The notes under the pieces were generated by a model, which saw only the letters and a list, made by a program, of their open reading frames with translations, searched no databases and was not told where the DNA came from. A stretch of DNA of 64,000 bases from Spisula solida (taxonomy: Eukaryota; Mollusca; Bivalvia; Venerida; Mactridae), in assembly GCA_947247005.1 (NCBI GenBank), contig OX365944.1, forward strand, positions 5,096,501 to 5,160,500. The letters are read 5' to 3'. This document shows positions 1 to 12,808 of the stretch, in pieces; position 1 is the first letter of the stretch; each line of letters starts with the position of its first letter. Both the position numbers and the translations under genes were made by a program.

Positions 1-1262
1 TGAATACAGACAACAACAAAAAAAAATGAGCGAATGTTGTTTATTAATTTTAGATTGGAATCAATACAAGGCTGATATATAATAACACATGTTACTCAAT
101 ACTTGCGTCCTGACATTGCAGGCGACATGTCAAGCAAAGCTGGTCAGAGAAAAATAATTAGAAAATTCAGAAACCAAGAATAATTGAATATGTGTAAATA
201 TAGTATTATTGTACCATGCTGGAAATCAGCTTCATATAGATAAGAATTGTTCTCCGGTGGAAATCCGGCTAAAACCACAGGTGATGGTTTGTTGACAGTC
301 CGAACAATTAACAAGACGGGACACTTGTAGAAATTGGTGTCAGTTTGACGATAAAACGTTGCGGTTTGTTTTCGTTGCAGTACGAATTGAATAAATGTAT
401 AATATAGATATTCTTTTCTTCAGAATCGAGTCTAAAGTGCAAATTGAGAAGACTGGTATGTCGGATACATGCATGTAGTTCCGTGTAGTGCTCTGGTCAA
501 GAAAATGGCCTGATAATAAAGTGAGTTCCAAAAGTGACAACAAACTAATGAAGTATTTATACTACTAGTATTTTCACAAAAGGGAACATTTCGTTAGTTC
601 GATAGGAGGTTCAGCAACTTTGGAATGTTTGTATTTAACAGAACTCAATGACAAGAAGTGTTCGGATAGCGTTATTTCGAAGATAGTACATGGTATCATA
701 TGGACATATTCTGAAAAGAATCTTCCAGATCAAACCTATACTTTATATCTGAGGAATTTATATGCAATGAAACGCATATATGTGACTTAAAACTGCTAAT
801 GTACCCGGTGTCCAGTCAATGTTGATTGGGTTGTGTGATAAATATGTCAATACAAAACAGTTTTGATTATAAGAAATAGTATGCATATTTCCTTTCGGGT
901 GTTTCTGTTTTTCAAAGGAATGATCAATAAGCTGCTCTGATAATAAGTTCATATTTATGTTCATTTTAGCATATTCATTAAACTGACCAATACCTCTTCG
1001 GAAATGGAGTCGTGGTGTCGAAATAGTTTACTTCTGCATGTCCGTATGCAATGTATCCTGCTTAAACGCTAATTCAGTATTCCGGGGAAAACAGTCAACA
1101 ACAGTATTTTCTTGTTTAGCCCGTGTTTTAGATCACAGGGCAAACAATCTTATATTCATAAGGATAAACCCTTAAGTTACACAAGGGCTAGATAATCTCT
1201 ACTGTTGAGGCTCAGGGAAACCGCCGGAGATTTAAACCTAAGTTTACACTAATTGCGATCCG
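1..1262. other. No recognisable feature
   Basis: AT-rich sequence with only short random open frames. No splice-flanked coding stretch, RNA gene or repeat shared with the rest of the window was seen. Confidence 0.5.
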
Positions 1263-1444
1263 GTGGTGATAGTCGCGGCCACAACCAATTTTGGCCGGTG
1301 TTGGAAAAGACACGGTCGGCGGAAGTGCGTAAACAGTAAAGATGGTTACTTCGCAGATTTTCTGGAAAGTAGACTCCCAATGTCTGTAAATTTAAATCTT
1401 TATAATACCACATATCTCAGCACCAGCCCCTTCTTTTGTAAGTC

Positions 1445-1504
1445 TAAACGCAGGTCTGGTCAAGCAAATAGTGTTTTGTTTTATTATTTGAGTGTAGCAT
1501 AGAC
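1445..1504 (+). repeat. 60-bp exact direct repeat, copy 1
   Basis: Identical over 60 bp to 2178-2237, starting TAAACGCAGGTCTGGTCAAG and ending GTAGCATAGAC. The copies are 733 bp apart in the same orientation. Confidence 0.9.
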
Positions 1505-2177
1505 TATTTATTTCACGCGTTTCGTTAGTATAGCGTGAAATATTTGTCTGAACGCGTAACGGATTATATAGAGTGAGAAATGTAATGGTCAGTTGATTTT
1601 TGCACGGGTTTTTCTGTGTAGGATAATGTGTATTGATATGTAAAGTTTTGTCATTCTACCAGACGGTTTCAGTCAGGTCAAGTCTTGTTTAATTAGATTT
1701 GTTATATATGAGTGTATGCTCGAAAGATCGACGCATGTTAATACAAAACAAATCGTTAGAATTTAGTAATACTGTCTTACATCATTGTTTATGTTCGAGG
1801 AGAGGATGTGGTCCAACATCTGGCGATACGACCCACATTTGGTTTTACATTTGTAAGCGACAAACGGACACAGGTTTCCAGAGTACTCTGGTTTTTCCTG
1901 GGCGAGTTGAATCGCAGTATCTCCTTTCATGCTGGTTGCCGTTCAGCTATACGCATTGAAACTTTATCAAAGATAGTTAGTTATGAAATAATGTTTCATA
2001 TTAATGATGTATGTTACTATAAACATTTAACATAATGTGTGTACATGTATGACATTTATTTGGTACGCTATTTAGTATGTCATATGTTCGTAATACAACG
2101 ATATTTTACGTTTATGTAATTTCATAAACTTATATTCATGCTATCTGTATTCACTTGTCTTCACCCAGCTGACTGAA

Positions 2178-2237
2178 TAAACGCAGGTCTGGTCAAGCAA
2201 ATAGTGTTTTGTTTTATTATTTGAGTGTAGCATAGAC
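2178..2237 (+). repeat. 60-bp exact direct repeat, copy 2
   Basis: Second copy of the repeat at 1445-1504. The intervening DNA encodes nothing recognised. Confidence 0.9.
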
Positions 2238-2337
2238 CTTTATATCACAATGTGTTGTTGTGCTTCCTGTGGGTCGTTATATGAGTACACACAACGGACC
2301 GTTTTGCTACTTATGGGCTGATATGCTCTCTACCGGA

Positions 2338-2860
2338 TATAATAATAATAATAATAATAAAGACTTTATTTAAAGAGGCAACACAGTTGGGTATGCCCAG
2401 TCTTCCCTGTGAGCCTCATATAACATAATATATGTACATTTACAAAAGTTACATGAATGACAAAGTAATATAAATATATACAAGTATATATACACAGCTG
2501 AAAGAAAGGAAAAGTAATGAGCAGATAATATAACACATTGAATGATGGCATAAATAGCATAAAACATTATTGATGGGTTACTAATTAATCAATGCATCTC
2601 TCCAGTGAGAGAGAAGTGTGCTTAACCACCAGAGAACCACCACTTCAAGTAGTTGCTTTTAAATAAGTTGATATTTGCAGATGTTCTTATATCGTAAGGA
2701 AGACAGTTCCATAATATTGCACCAGAGTATGCCAATGATTTTCTGCAAAATTCTAGCCTGGGTTTTGGAACTGCTAGTAGTTTTTGTTCAAATGACCTCA
2801 ATGATTTATTTTCATTATAGGTTAATAGTTGCTCCATTAAGCACACCGTTTGGGTCGTCA
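2338..2860 (-). mobile_element. LINE 3' end fragment (CR1/L2/Jockey-like tail) with (TTA)n terminus
   Basis: The minus-strand frame 2860-2622 ends with a classic LINE C-terminus (LRSFEQKLLAVPKPR, then RKSLAYSGAILWNCLP and IRTSANINLFK). A 3' UTR of about 270 bp follows and ends in an (AAT)n microsatellite at 2338-2361, as is usual for this LINE group. Confidence 0.75.
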
Positions 2861-2884
2861 TGCTTATTGCATACGAGCCAACTG

Positions 2885-3600
2885 CCAAGACCAAGGCCCG
2901 GAATTACAACCAATACTTACACTCAGCATTCAACACTCAAATATCGGAAATGTAATATAACACTTTGTAAACTGTCTGAGACACTTTGTAAACTGTCTCA
3001 GACACTTTGTAAACTGTCTCAGACACTTTGTAAACTGTCTCAGACAGTTTTCATAGTTATGACCCTTTCGTGCACATTTTTTAAACTGTCTGAGACAGAT
3101 TTCGTCCATAGGCCAACTTTGATTGGTTCTCAATGGACCAATCGGAGAGTATTTTGCAAATCCCTTTACGAGGTGTGTGTATTCCCCGGCCCTTTGCTAT
3201 TTTAATCAAGAAAAAAGAAGTGATTTCACGACCGCAGTTTTTTTTTATTTATGAACGGATTTGTAAAATGTTGGTTTCAAATTAAAGTTTCAACCCTATA
3301 ATTTCTAAATAATAGAAATTATTGAATTGCAAATATGAATTATATTGGTTCAAACACAGACTATTTTTCGGGGGAAAAATCTACATATGTTTGTGTTGGA
3401 AAGACACAGCCGTATGGGTTAACTTTTTTGTTTATTAACATATTTCATTCAAAATAAAGATGAAGCTCTCTAGTTTTTGAATATGTAAATATATTGACAA
3501 TCCGTCCATGAATTATGAAAAAACGCCTCATTGAATATTGCTCAATTTTCTCGGCGTGAAATTATATTTTCAATATGTTCGAATTCCACGGCCCTACCTG
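2885..3600 (+). repeat. R2 repeat, plus copy
   Basis: It holds a 21-bp tandem array (2961-3047), then a stretch around GGACCAATCGGAGAG and a tail around AAAGATGAAGCTCTC and TTCGAATTCCACGGCCCTA. All three parts recur in reverse order at 13835-14230. Confidence 0.75.
2961..3047 (+). repeat. 21-bp tandem repeat, about four units
   Basis: The unit CACTTTGTAAACTGTCTCAGA starts at 2961, 2982, 3003 and 3024. AAACTGTCTCAGAC is the reverse complement of GTCTGAGACAGTTT, so neighbouring units and the half-site just downstream can pair. Confidence 0.9.
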
Positions 3601-4206
3601 TTAAGTTTTTACTTTCCAATCAATTCTATATTTCTTTACATCATTATAAAGATAAAGCTCTCTAGTTTCTAAATATGTAAAATAACACCAGTATTAATGA
3701 AATGAAATTGATTAGAAAATTGCAATATTTCATGGCCAACTCAATAATCTGAACATAATAGCAGTAACCGCCACAATGATCTGAACATAATAGCAGTAAC
3801 TGTTACTATTTACGGGGCGTATCACGTGACATATTTATGAATGAATGAACGTAAACTTTATAGTAAAAACTTCAACGAGTCGCTTACAAGGCGAGTGTCC
3901 AGAGTTACAGCTATGACGCATCTATTTTTATAAACTCCAATATACTCTCGAAACTAAGTTTCATACAAACTTCTGATAATCAATTCATTTATATTTTTCA
4001 TTTCATGATACCCTATACTTGTGTTATTAAAATTGTTTCAATGTTTAAAATGTGTTATTTCCTTCAGAAAATTTTCATTAACGAGGGAGGTAATTGTACC
4101 AGCTAATAAGCCACTCAATTTCAGCGTGGAATTATGCCCAATATCAAATGGGTGAAAATGGAATGCGCACGGTTAAATGGTACGGAATATTATCGTGTTT
4201 AGAATC

Positions 4207-4322
4207 GAAATAAAAACTCTGTTCTTGTATTTTGTCGGTGAATAAAACACAGGCACTCGTTCGGATGCGGACAAATTAAATCACGAGTGCCACCGACAAA
4301 ATACAAGAACATATTTTTATTT
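4207..4322. repeat. Palindromic hairpin (MITE-like)
   Basis: Arm 4208-4240 (AAATAAAAACTCTGTTCTTG...GTCGGTG) pairs with 4291-4322. An inner arm GGCACTCGT (4252) pairs with ACGAGTGCC (4283). Confidence 0.8.
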
Positions 4323-4329
4323 CTTAAAC

Positions 4330-5940
4330 AAACAAACAAACAAACATAATCAACGAACGCAATATTTACTTTGGTAAAACAGTACCCTGATGCGTGTAAA
4401 TACACTATGCAGTCCGCGTGACAATAGATACTATTTGCAATTATTTGTACAGAACGTTTTCCTCAATTACAGTATATCTTCCAATTGTTTTGAAATGAAA
4501 TATGTTTTATTGGTTGGCTACGAGTATTTGATGTCTATCTTGCTTGTTATTATTCACTAAGGAATGTTAAATTTGGAGGAAAACTGTGTTTTCAAAGAAA
4601 ACTTAGCTAAAGGTTATTATAAGATAAGTAAAAAACAATTAGCTGATGGTAAAAAAATGTTTCATGGTAATCTATAAATAGTATGTTTTAAGTATGTTAT
4701 TTAGTAGTCGATGCACAATCTGTTCACGGAAACTTTATTGCTATATTTATAATGTACCGATACCATATAAGGATAATTATATTAATGTACTGATACCATA
4801 TTAGGATACATGGTATCATATAACGGGTAGATGTAAGACTTTTAAATAGTAACTAACAATTATTTCAACTATAACACCAGTCATCTGAATACAACCGTAC
4901 AAAAACTGTGACATTTTGATGAAACATATTAAGTTGCATTGAAAGTCTTAATATTACGCTATTTATTATTTAAAGCGTCAAAAACTACAGATATACTGTT
5001 GCACCATAATATGCCTTCATATGAAGCGTAACAATACTTTGGAAATATGTACCAATATAAATATTTGAAACAATACTTTGGAAAATTAATATTATTTTAA
5101 CAAAGGAGATCGACTATACCAAAGAATGTTAAGATGTTAGTGATACAAAGATATTTTATTTGTTCTAGTTCAATGAATGCAGACGCAGATAAAAGCACCA
5201 AGACTGTGTTCTATAAATGTTTATGTCCCTTTGAAAGCCTTGTCCATATAAACTAGTTAAGTCTATCAGGAGCCAAAAATCTGTTGAAATGGTGGATAGT
5301 GTTACATGGCTTTGACAATGTAATGCGTTTATGATGGTAAACAAGTATGCAAAGTTTGAAAGCAATTCCTTGATGGACTTCAAAAAAAGTTGAGTTTCAA
5401 AAACTTGAAAGGTTTGGTTAACATTTTCGGACGGACAATCACTAGTATGCCTCCGCATCAGTAGATGTCGGGGCATATAAAATACCTTAGCACAAAGATG
5501 GACTGTTAAATATCAGTAATGCTGAACCAGGGACCGGTCACTGGCTGAACCTATGTTTGGAAATGAGATAAATGAAATATTTAAAGTCCTTGAAAACACC
5601 ATAAGATGGAAGAAACCGAAATAAACACTCCAGTTGGTTTGTAAACAAAATAACAAAATGTGAACAATAAAGGCATAATTTAAAGTCTAAGGGGAGCAAC
5701 TCTTGCAAAATTATTATTTTGTCATCCATACATTTTACGTAATGTGATTTTTGGCATACTATTTCGAAAGATATAGCTGACATGCTGTCGTCAATTATAG
5801 GTCATGTGTGAAAAACATCATCATTCTTTGTATTTAATCTATTTACTGGATGAATGTGATTTTTGTTTGGTACAATGTCAATGAAAATGTCTGGCACATA
5901 CTGGGTGGATCGAAGCTCAAATACATTTTCCCTTGCAGAA
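4330..5940. other. No recognisable feature
   Basis: AT-rich sequence with short open frames lacking family motifs. The only local repeat seen is a short duplication around ATACCATATAAGGAT near 4760-4810. Confidence 0.45.
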
Positions 5941-5944
5941 ATAG

Positions 5945-6166
5945 ATCATAGAACATCGCACAGGGAAGGCAGCACTTAACCAATCGAGCACAGAAAACAT
6001 GAACATTTAACATACCACAATTACACGACACAACGCCCAACATATATCTGAACGAGAAAATGAACTTAACTGCTAAACCCCAAGTTTTAGCTGTGAAATC
6101 ATCGAAAGCCCAAGTCCCAGCTAACTAAACGACCAAGTTGCATCAATAAAAAAGCAGAATGTCCCA
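5945..6166 (+). repeat. R1 interspersed repeat
   Basis: It carries ACAGGGAAGGCAGCACTTAA, the ATCGAGCACAGAAAACAT segment and CCCAAGTTTTAGCTG shared with the other R1 copies. The 3' end of a LINE lies immediately downstream. Confidence 0.75.
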
Positions 6167-8450
6167 GTTTTATTTTTTTGTCTTTAACGTTTTTATTTCC
6201 ATAAGACATATACATAGTAATACATATATACATACAATATTACATTCACATACAACTATATAGATTGGTTACGTAGTATAACGTAATATTCTGTGTATGT
6301 CGTTATGGTTTTTTGAGAATTTATAGTGTATAAAGAGTAAGAAAGAGAGCAGGATAGTGATGAAGAGAGAAGGAAAGAAATTATAGGTGGGGTAATACCA
6401 ACATATTTGAAATATATAATTAAGTTATCTTTTGCCATTTTCTATTACAGACTTCTACTTTATCTTTGAAAATAGCTATTGTGTGTTCAAGCTTCTTCCT
6501 ATAGTTAATATATTCTTTAAATTGCCAGATTAGCGGAACACTTTTATTGCATTTGTTTTTAAATATAAAATATTTGGAAAGTAGAACAATGTAGTTAGCA
6601 ATAGGTCCATCTTCATCTTTAATGTTGATAATGTTGCAAAATGAGATATTTTGAAATGTAAGATTTATAATTTTTGAAAATTTGTCTTCTAAAAATAACT
6701 TTACTTCCGACCAAAAACCTTGTACAATATGACATTCCCAGAACATATGATATATTGAATCTGGAAGCATGGTGCAAAAATCACAAAGACTTGACTGGAC
6801 AAGATGACATTTATGTAGGAATGAGTTGTCTGGTATTATGTTCATGAGATATTTGTACTGGAATTCTCTTAGTTTCGTGTCTATTGTAATGTTATAGGAT
6901 TGTGTGAGAATTTTTTCCCATTCTATATCTTCAATTGGGTGATTAGTACTCCATTTTATTTTGTATTTTGGTTTAGTTGGTATTTTTTGTTTGATTAATG
7001 TTTTATATGATAATCTATTCATTTTTGTTTTCCCATTTACTTTATCAATCAAGTAGTTAGGTGCATCGTATGACATATTACAATTATCCATTTGTGTTTT
7101 CCATTCCTTTGGTACATTTTTAATGAGAGTGTAGTATTTCAAATAATCGCCATTTGGAATCTCATATAAAAATTTCATTTGCTCGAAGCTATAGAATGTT
7201 TTATGTCTGAAGTCAAAAATGTGTTCAAGAAAGAGAATGCCTTTTCTGTACCAATGTTTGTAATAGAATAATTTGTTATTACTAAATTTTTTTATATTCG
7301 AATTGTTCCAAATGATTTGTTTTGATATTTGGATTTGCGTGTTTAATGTATTAACCTTAGACCATGAAATTAATATATCTTTTAAAAATTTAGATTTTAT
7401 ATCAAGACATTTGCAGTCTTGTTCTGTTATATTACATTTAAATAATAATAGTCCTCCATATTTTTCTAGTTCATTCTTATACTGAGAACTCCAATTAGCA
7501 TTGGAATCAGTTATTCTTTTTATCCAACTTATCTTTAGTGAGTCTAAAAAGCATTCAATATCAATCATTTTTAGACCACCGTCTTTGTATTCTTGAATTA
7601 TTAATTTACGTGCTATTTTGTCAGGTTTGGAATTCCATAAAAAATCAAAGAATATATCTTTAATTGATTTTACAAAATCTGGCGGTGGATTTGGAAGAAC
7701 AGTTAAAGGATAAATTAATTTTGGAAGGACAAAAGTTTTTAGAACCGTTATTTTTCCTATAAGTGTTAAGTTCCATTTTTTCCATTGTTTCAAAACGTGT
7801 TTGCATTCTGTTAACTTGTTTGCTAAATTTGAGTCAAACATTGTATTTAATTGGTTGCTAAAAGTAATTCCTAAAGTTGTGGTATCTGATGAAGTCCATT
7901 TGAATTCGTTATCATAGGATGTGTCTGTGTTTTTCATGTTTCCGATGCGCATTACTGAACATTTGTTTCTGTTAAGTTTAAGTCCCGAAGTATTCCCAAA
8001 ATCATCAAGGGTTGTTATTAGAGTTTCAAATGATTTTTGAGTTCCATTAAGTAGAAAGCTAGCATCATCAGCGAATAAGGTTTGTTTGGTACAGTTGTTG
8101 TTTAAAGAAATACCTTGGATATCTTTGTTCTTTTCTATCGAGGTGGACAGAAATTCAATACATAGTATAAATAGGTAAGGTGATAAAGGACAACCTTGTC
8201 GTACTCCATTCTTAATATCAAAGAAATCAGAAAAATGACCATTATTAGTTATACATCCTTTTGCATTATCGTAAAAGACCTTAACCCATTGTATAAGTGA
8301 GTCGCTAAAATTTAATTCTTTTAGACATTTGAACATAAATGTATGATCTAAACTATCAAATGCTTTCTGGAAATCGGAAAAGAAAATTAAACCAGGTTCT
8401 TGTTTTTGTTGCATTTGTTCTATAGTTTCTATACATTTTGTCACCCATGC
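6166..8450 (-). mobile_element. 5'-truncated LINE (L1/Tx1-like), intact reverse-transcriptase to C-terminus ORF
   Basis: One open frame runs from about 8450 down to 6420. It enters inside the reverse transcriptase (FSDFQKAFDSLDH), passes GVRQGCPLSPYLF and the catalytic FADD (FADDASFLL), then SGLKLN and the LWN-PDKIARK and GGLKM blocks typical of the L1/Tx1 group, and ends in a Cys-rich tail. The residues before VTKCIETIEQ do not look like LINE and are probably flanking DNA read in frame. The endonuclease is missing, so this is a dead-on-arrival copy, but its lack of stops over about 670 codons suggests a young insertion. The 3' end lies against an R1 copy at about 6166. Confidence 0.85.
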
Positions 8451-8605
8451 GACATATCCATAAACAAATATGGGCCAGCAAAGACAGAACATACATATGC
8501 ATTGCAAAACGCACCATGGGCGCCAGTAGAAATGTACATCTTTCTACCATTAAATTTGATTTATCACATGTTTGACGTCGCGGTAGCGTAATAAAGCCAT
8601 TATTT

Positions 8606-9606
8606 ATCCTGATTTTACCATAAACGGAGAAATTATCGAGAGAGTAGACAATGTTATATACTTAGGTGTAAAATTTACATATAACGGTAATATGTCAGGA
8701 GCGGTAAAATCCTTACATGATCAAGCCCTTAGAGCTTATTATAATCTTTTGTCTTTGTTTGATAAAGTAAAATTTGATAGAATGGTGGTACCTATATTGT
8801 TATACGGAGCTGAGGTGTGGGGAATTTATAACATCACTTGTTATAAATGTGTTGATAGATTACATATAAGGTTCTGTAAACAGATTCTTGGAGTAAAAAA
8901 TCAAACTCCAAACAGTGCTGTACTTGGAGAACTTGGTAGACTCCCTTTATCGGTAATCTGCAAAGAAAGGTCGTTAACGTATTGGACTAAAATTATGACA
9001 AATACTGAATCACCTATGTATACAATGTATAATGATCTTTGTCTTAATGTACCAACTAATTGTTGGGCAACTAGAATCAACTCTGTGATTGATCACCTTG
9101 GTTGTGGATATGTAAGACACATTTTCGATGTAAATGTTAACTATTTCCCAACAATACAGCGTAGACTACGGGACCAATATTTGCAAGAATAGAGAGAATC
9201 TATAAGCAATATGCCAAAATTAGAGTATTATTGTAAATATAAAACAGAATTTAAAAATGAAGAATATCTTAATAATATTACAAATGATGACCTAAGAAAA
9301 CAGTTTTCCAGAATGAGATTATCTTCTCATAGCTTAGAAATAGAATCAGGACGTTTTAGAGGTATAGAAAGGGAAAATCGACTTTGTATTTTATGTAATC
9401 AGAAAGTAGTTGAATCCGAGTATCATTTTATGTTATGTTGTGACACTTACAGAGCCATAAGATCAAAATATTTTCATAATATATCATGGCCTTGTGTACA
9501 AAAGTTTTTCTCCCTTATGACAACAAAAAATAAACATTTGCAAATTCAAGTAGCCAAATATATTAAAGAATGCCTTGCATTTTATTGTTTTATTCAACTC
9601 GTTTAA
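8606..9606 (+). mobile_element. LINE C-terminal fragment, one in-frame stop
   Basis: The frame reads INGEIIERVDNVIYLGVKF, then an ILLYGAEVWG block, ILGVKNQTPNSAVLGELGR, a TAG at 9190-9192, and continues in frame to 9603 with a CxxC...HF..CC zinc-knuckle-like end (CILCNQ..EYHFMLCC). It matches by eye the C-terminal half of the LINE at 15391-17449 and the fragment at 39050-39745. The RT is absent and the copy is non-functional. Confidence 0.8.
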
Positions 9607-9609
9607 TAA

Positions 9610-10479
9610 ATTCAATATGGAAAGACACTCATGTCATATCCTCTATGTATAAAATGGACAATGGGTAAATGCCAAGCTTAACCAAGGTAAATTTCTTCAG
9701 AAATTCAAGAAATACTCCGACAATCGCTTCCAAGCATCATGTTTGAATGATGACAGGCTGTTGGCAGAGCAATGGAACTCCACATGCAGCAGTCATTAAC
9801 GCGACTTTCTGAGAAGCGTGAAGGCTCTTGAGCTTTCCGACCATCCTTATTTGTCAAGCATTGTCCCTTGTGGTTTTTATTTGTTTCAAACGACTCTGAT
9901 GTTGCATTGTCGGAAAAAATATCAGGTACGTTAAGATCGCAGTTTGGCTCTTGTCCAGTATATGCATAGTGTACCTAGGAATGATAACAAAATTGCATTT
10001 TAAAAATGGAATTACTGAATGAAACTTCGCATATATATCGGGGAAGAATACTGCATTTGGATCAAAGGCTTGTTTCATTAGAATCTGTCAAGGATAAATT
10101 TTTATGGGCTTAGTTGCATTCCAATTTGAACAACCCTCATATTAGCAAAAAACGATAAACCAACTTTCCTCAATATTTAACGTATACAGTACATACATGT
10201 ACGACTTATTTGTAGAGGGTGTACTTTACATAACATACCCTTGAACTATGTTTTAACTAAAGCTGATACAATATTGAGGAAAACTTGATGTGCAGAAAAT
10301 GACGAATGTTATTTTATTCGCTTCATTACTTTTAAACCAGATACCCGGAAAAACAACATGACCGACATCCCGACTTTCCTCAATATTTAGCATTCCTCGG
10401 TGAACAAACAACCGGTATAGTCTGTTAGCGACTAGGCTGGACCCCCATAAACCTTAAATATCTTTTAAAGCAATCATGA
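9610..10479. other. No recognisable feature
   Basis: Intergenic or degraded repeat. The motif TTTCCTCAATATTTA occurs twice (about 10165 and 10375), but no larger structure was resolved. Confidence 0.4.
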
Positions 10480-12295
10480 AATCACTGCTGAATTCGACAC
10501 ACCTTTTCGAGAAGAGCAACTATCTCCGACTTCAGAAGAAGAAATCCGGAAACTGATAAATATATCACCTAGTTAATCATGTGAGCTTGACCCAATCCCA
10601 ACATGGTTGTTGAAGGATTGTTTAAACGAACTACTGCCAATATTAACACGGCTATTCAATGCATCACTTGAAAATGCTTATGTACCCACGGCTTTTAAAA
10701 GCTCCAGTATAAAAAAGATTATATTAAGCCAGACAGGGAAGGCAGCACTCAACTTAACCAGCCGAGCACAGAAAACATTAAAACACACAAAGCACAATGC
10801 CCAACTGAACCAACCGAGCACAGGAAACATAAAACATATAAAGACACAATGCCCAACTAAACAAGCGCAGATCCGCCCAAGTCCAAGCTATCGAAAAGTA
10901 CAATAAATTGTAACTAGCTGAATGACCCAGTTTCCACAGCAAAAGGACTATAATGCCCCGCTTTAGCTGTAAGAAATCTTAAAACGAAGAAGTGCCCAAC
11001 ACACTACCGACCAAGAAAATTAAACGCCCCTTGTCTCATTGTTTAAAAGCTGAATAGAAAAGATTCAGCAAACAAAAGGCAGAAAGCCTACGCTGAATGA
11101 CCTAGTTACAACAGTAAAACTGCTGAACTACATAGTTTTAGCAGCCTTTAGTCTCAAAAGTTAAGTAACAGTATTAAAACGTTGAAAGGCCCGATTTCAG
11201 CAACAAAAACTCTGAAAACCTTAAGACGAGTGATCCAGTTTCAATAAGTAAAATGACGTAATTGAATAAATCAAGATATGACTTAATAAACAAGTCATTA
11301 AGAATTGCAAGCAATACAGAAGTCCCCTACCGGTTTAAAGCTATTTTCAATGTGTCTGTTGCCATAGCAACCACAATTCCCGTCAGAACCAAAACTGACG
11401 GACTGGTGGCAAATAAGACCACTGATAAAGAAGCCAGGCCTTGATCAAAATGTAATGAAAAATTACAGACCGGTGTCAAACTTACCTTTCATTTCTTGAG
11501 AAGGTAATCGATGCTCAACTAGATGAGCACTTAACACTGTATAATCTCCACGATGAACGCCAGTCAGCATATTGAAAATTCTATTCTACTGAAACTGCTT
11601 TGCTTCGTGTGCAAAATGACATCCTTTGTTCTCTAGACCAGAATAAAGCTACTGCCCTCATCATGCTTGATTTATCAGCAGCATTTGACACCATTGATCA
11701 CACCACCCTCCAACGCCGACTTGAAAATCATTTTGGTATATTAGGCAAACCATTGGAGTGGATGAAATCCTATCTGCGTGACCGTTACCAGACTGTTTGT
11801 ATTGATGGTGAACTTTCGGAACCAGTACTGATGAATTATAGCGTACTTCAAGGCTCTGTGCTTAGTCCCAAAAACTACATAATGTATACAAAATCAGTGG
11901 GTGCAATCTGCAGAAAGCATCAACTGCAACATCATTTCTACGCTGATGACTCCCAGTTGTATATGGCATTCCAACCGAAGGATTGCGTTTCACGCGATGA
12001 GAAACTGCAACGAATTGAAGCATGTCTGAAGGATATCTTGCTCTGGATGAAGAACAATTTGTTGAAACTTAATGCAGACAAAACGGAGGTAATCATGTTT
12101 GTTCCGAAACGGAATATCAATGCTGCCGAGAATATCTCGGTGAAAGTTGGTGACGCTGTGATCACTACATCATCAGTGGTGAGAAACCTTGGTGCCATGT
12201 TGGATTCACACCTGAATATGGATAAACATTTTAACTCTGTCTCAAGGTCTTGTGAAAAAATAGTTGATCACATGAATACTCTGATACTGAATTAA
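10480..12295 (+). mobile_element. CR1/L2-like LINE fragment, interrupted by an R1 insertion
   Basis: 10510-10720 encodes the pre-RT region (SEEEIRKLI, PIPTWLLKDC, LTRLFNASLENAYVPTAFK) with one stop. An R1 copy then interrupts. The LINE resumes at about 11420 as KPGLDQNVMKNYRPVSNLPF with frameshifts and continues from 11600 to 12292 as an open RT stretch: LIMLDLSAAFDTIDH, LQGSVLSP and the catalytic YADD (FYADDSQLY), then LLKLNADKTEV. The expected PQGS(V/I)LGP is diverged. Endonuclease and C-terminus are missing. It is an old inactive copy. Confidence 0.82.
10725..11415 (+). repeat. R1 interspersed repeat, longest copy, inserted in a LINE
   Basis: It begins at about ATTAAGCCAGACAGGGAAGG and contains two AACCNNCCGAGCACAG-AAACAT blocks, the GTCCAAGCTATCGAAAAGTA block and a series of GCTGAATGACCTAGTTTCAG-like blocks. 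It splits the CR1-like LINE at 10480-12295 and so dates after it. No coding capacity. Its right boundary is uncertain. Confidence 0.75.
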
Positions 12296-12800
12296 TTAAC
12301 ATTATTTTGTATCTTGTAAAACAACATGCATAATTAGCAATATCTGTGACAATGTGTTATCCTAAGCTCTCATTAAACTTCTTCAATAGAATCAACACAA
12401 AACATAATATTTTATTATTCAGATAAACTTAAGGTGTGCACTTTAGTTTTTTAATGAGAAGAATACAATAACGTGAAAATGCATGTTTCTAGGGTAAACT
12501 GCACAAATGTCATGGACCATTCTTTATTTCGTATATTTAGTCTGCAGTCAACTTAATTGTCTGTACCATGATAGCATATTTTATAATTTTATAACAGTAT
12601 GTTGTAATGTAAATATGTTCATCCCAAGTATGTAGGGTAGTTTTTTTATAATTATACAGGTGGACAAAATTATCAAAGGTAGACAAAACCCCTCCGCTCG
12701 GCCACATGTGTAGCAGACAAACTTTAAGCTCATCCATTTTCAACGTTATTTTTTTAATATGCGCATGTTTTCCAGTATCCACATAAACTGCTAAACCCCT
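12296..12800. other. No recognisable feature
   Basis: AT-rich sequence between the LINE fragment and the GTCGTRCGAC block. No coding or repeat signal was seen. Confidence 0.4.
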
Positions 12801-12808
12801 TTCACAAT

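Noticed and set aside
2675..3205. 176-codon open frame
   Set aside because: Antisense to a LINE tail and then reading through the 21-bp tandem array (repeated LCKLSQT), so a repeat artefact.
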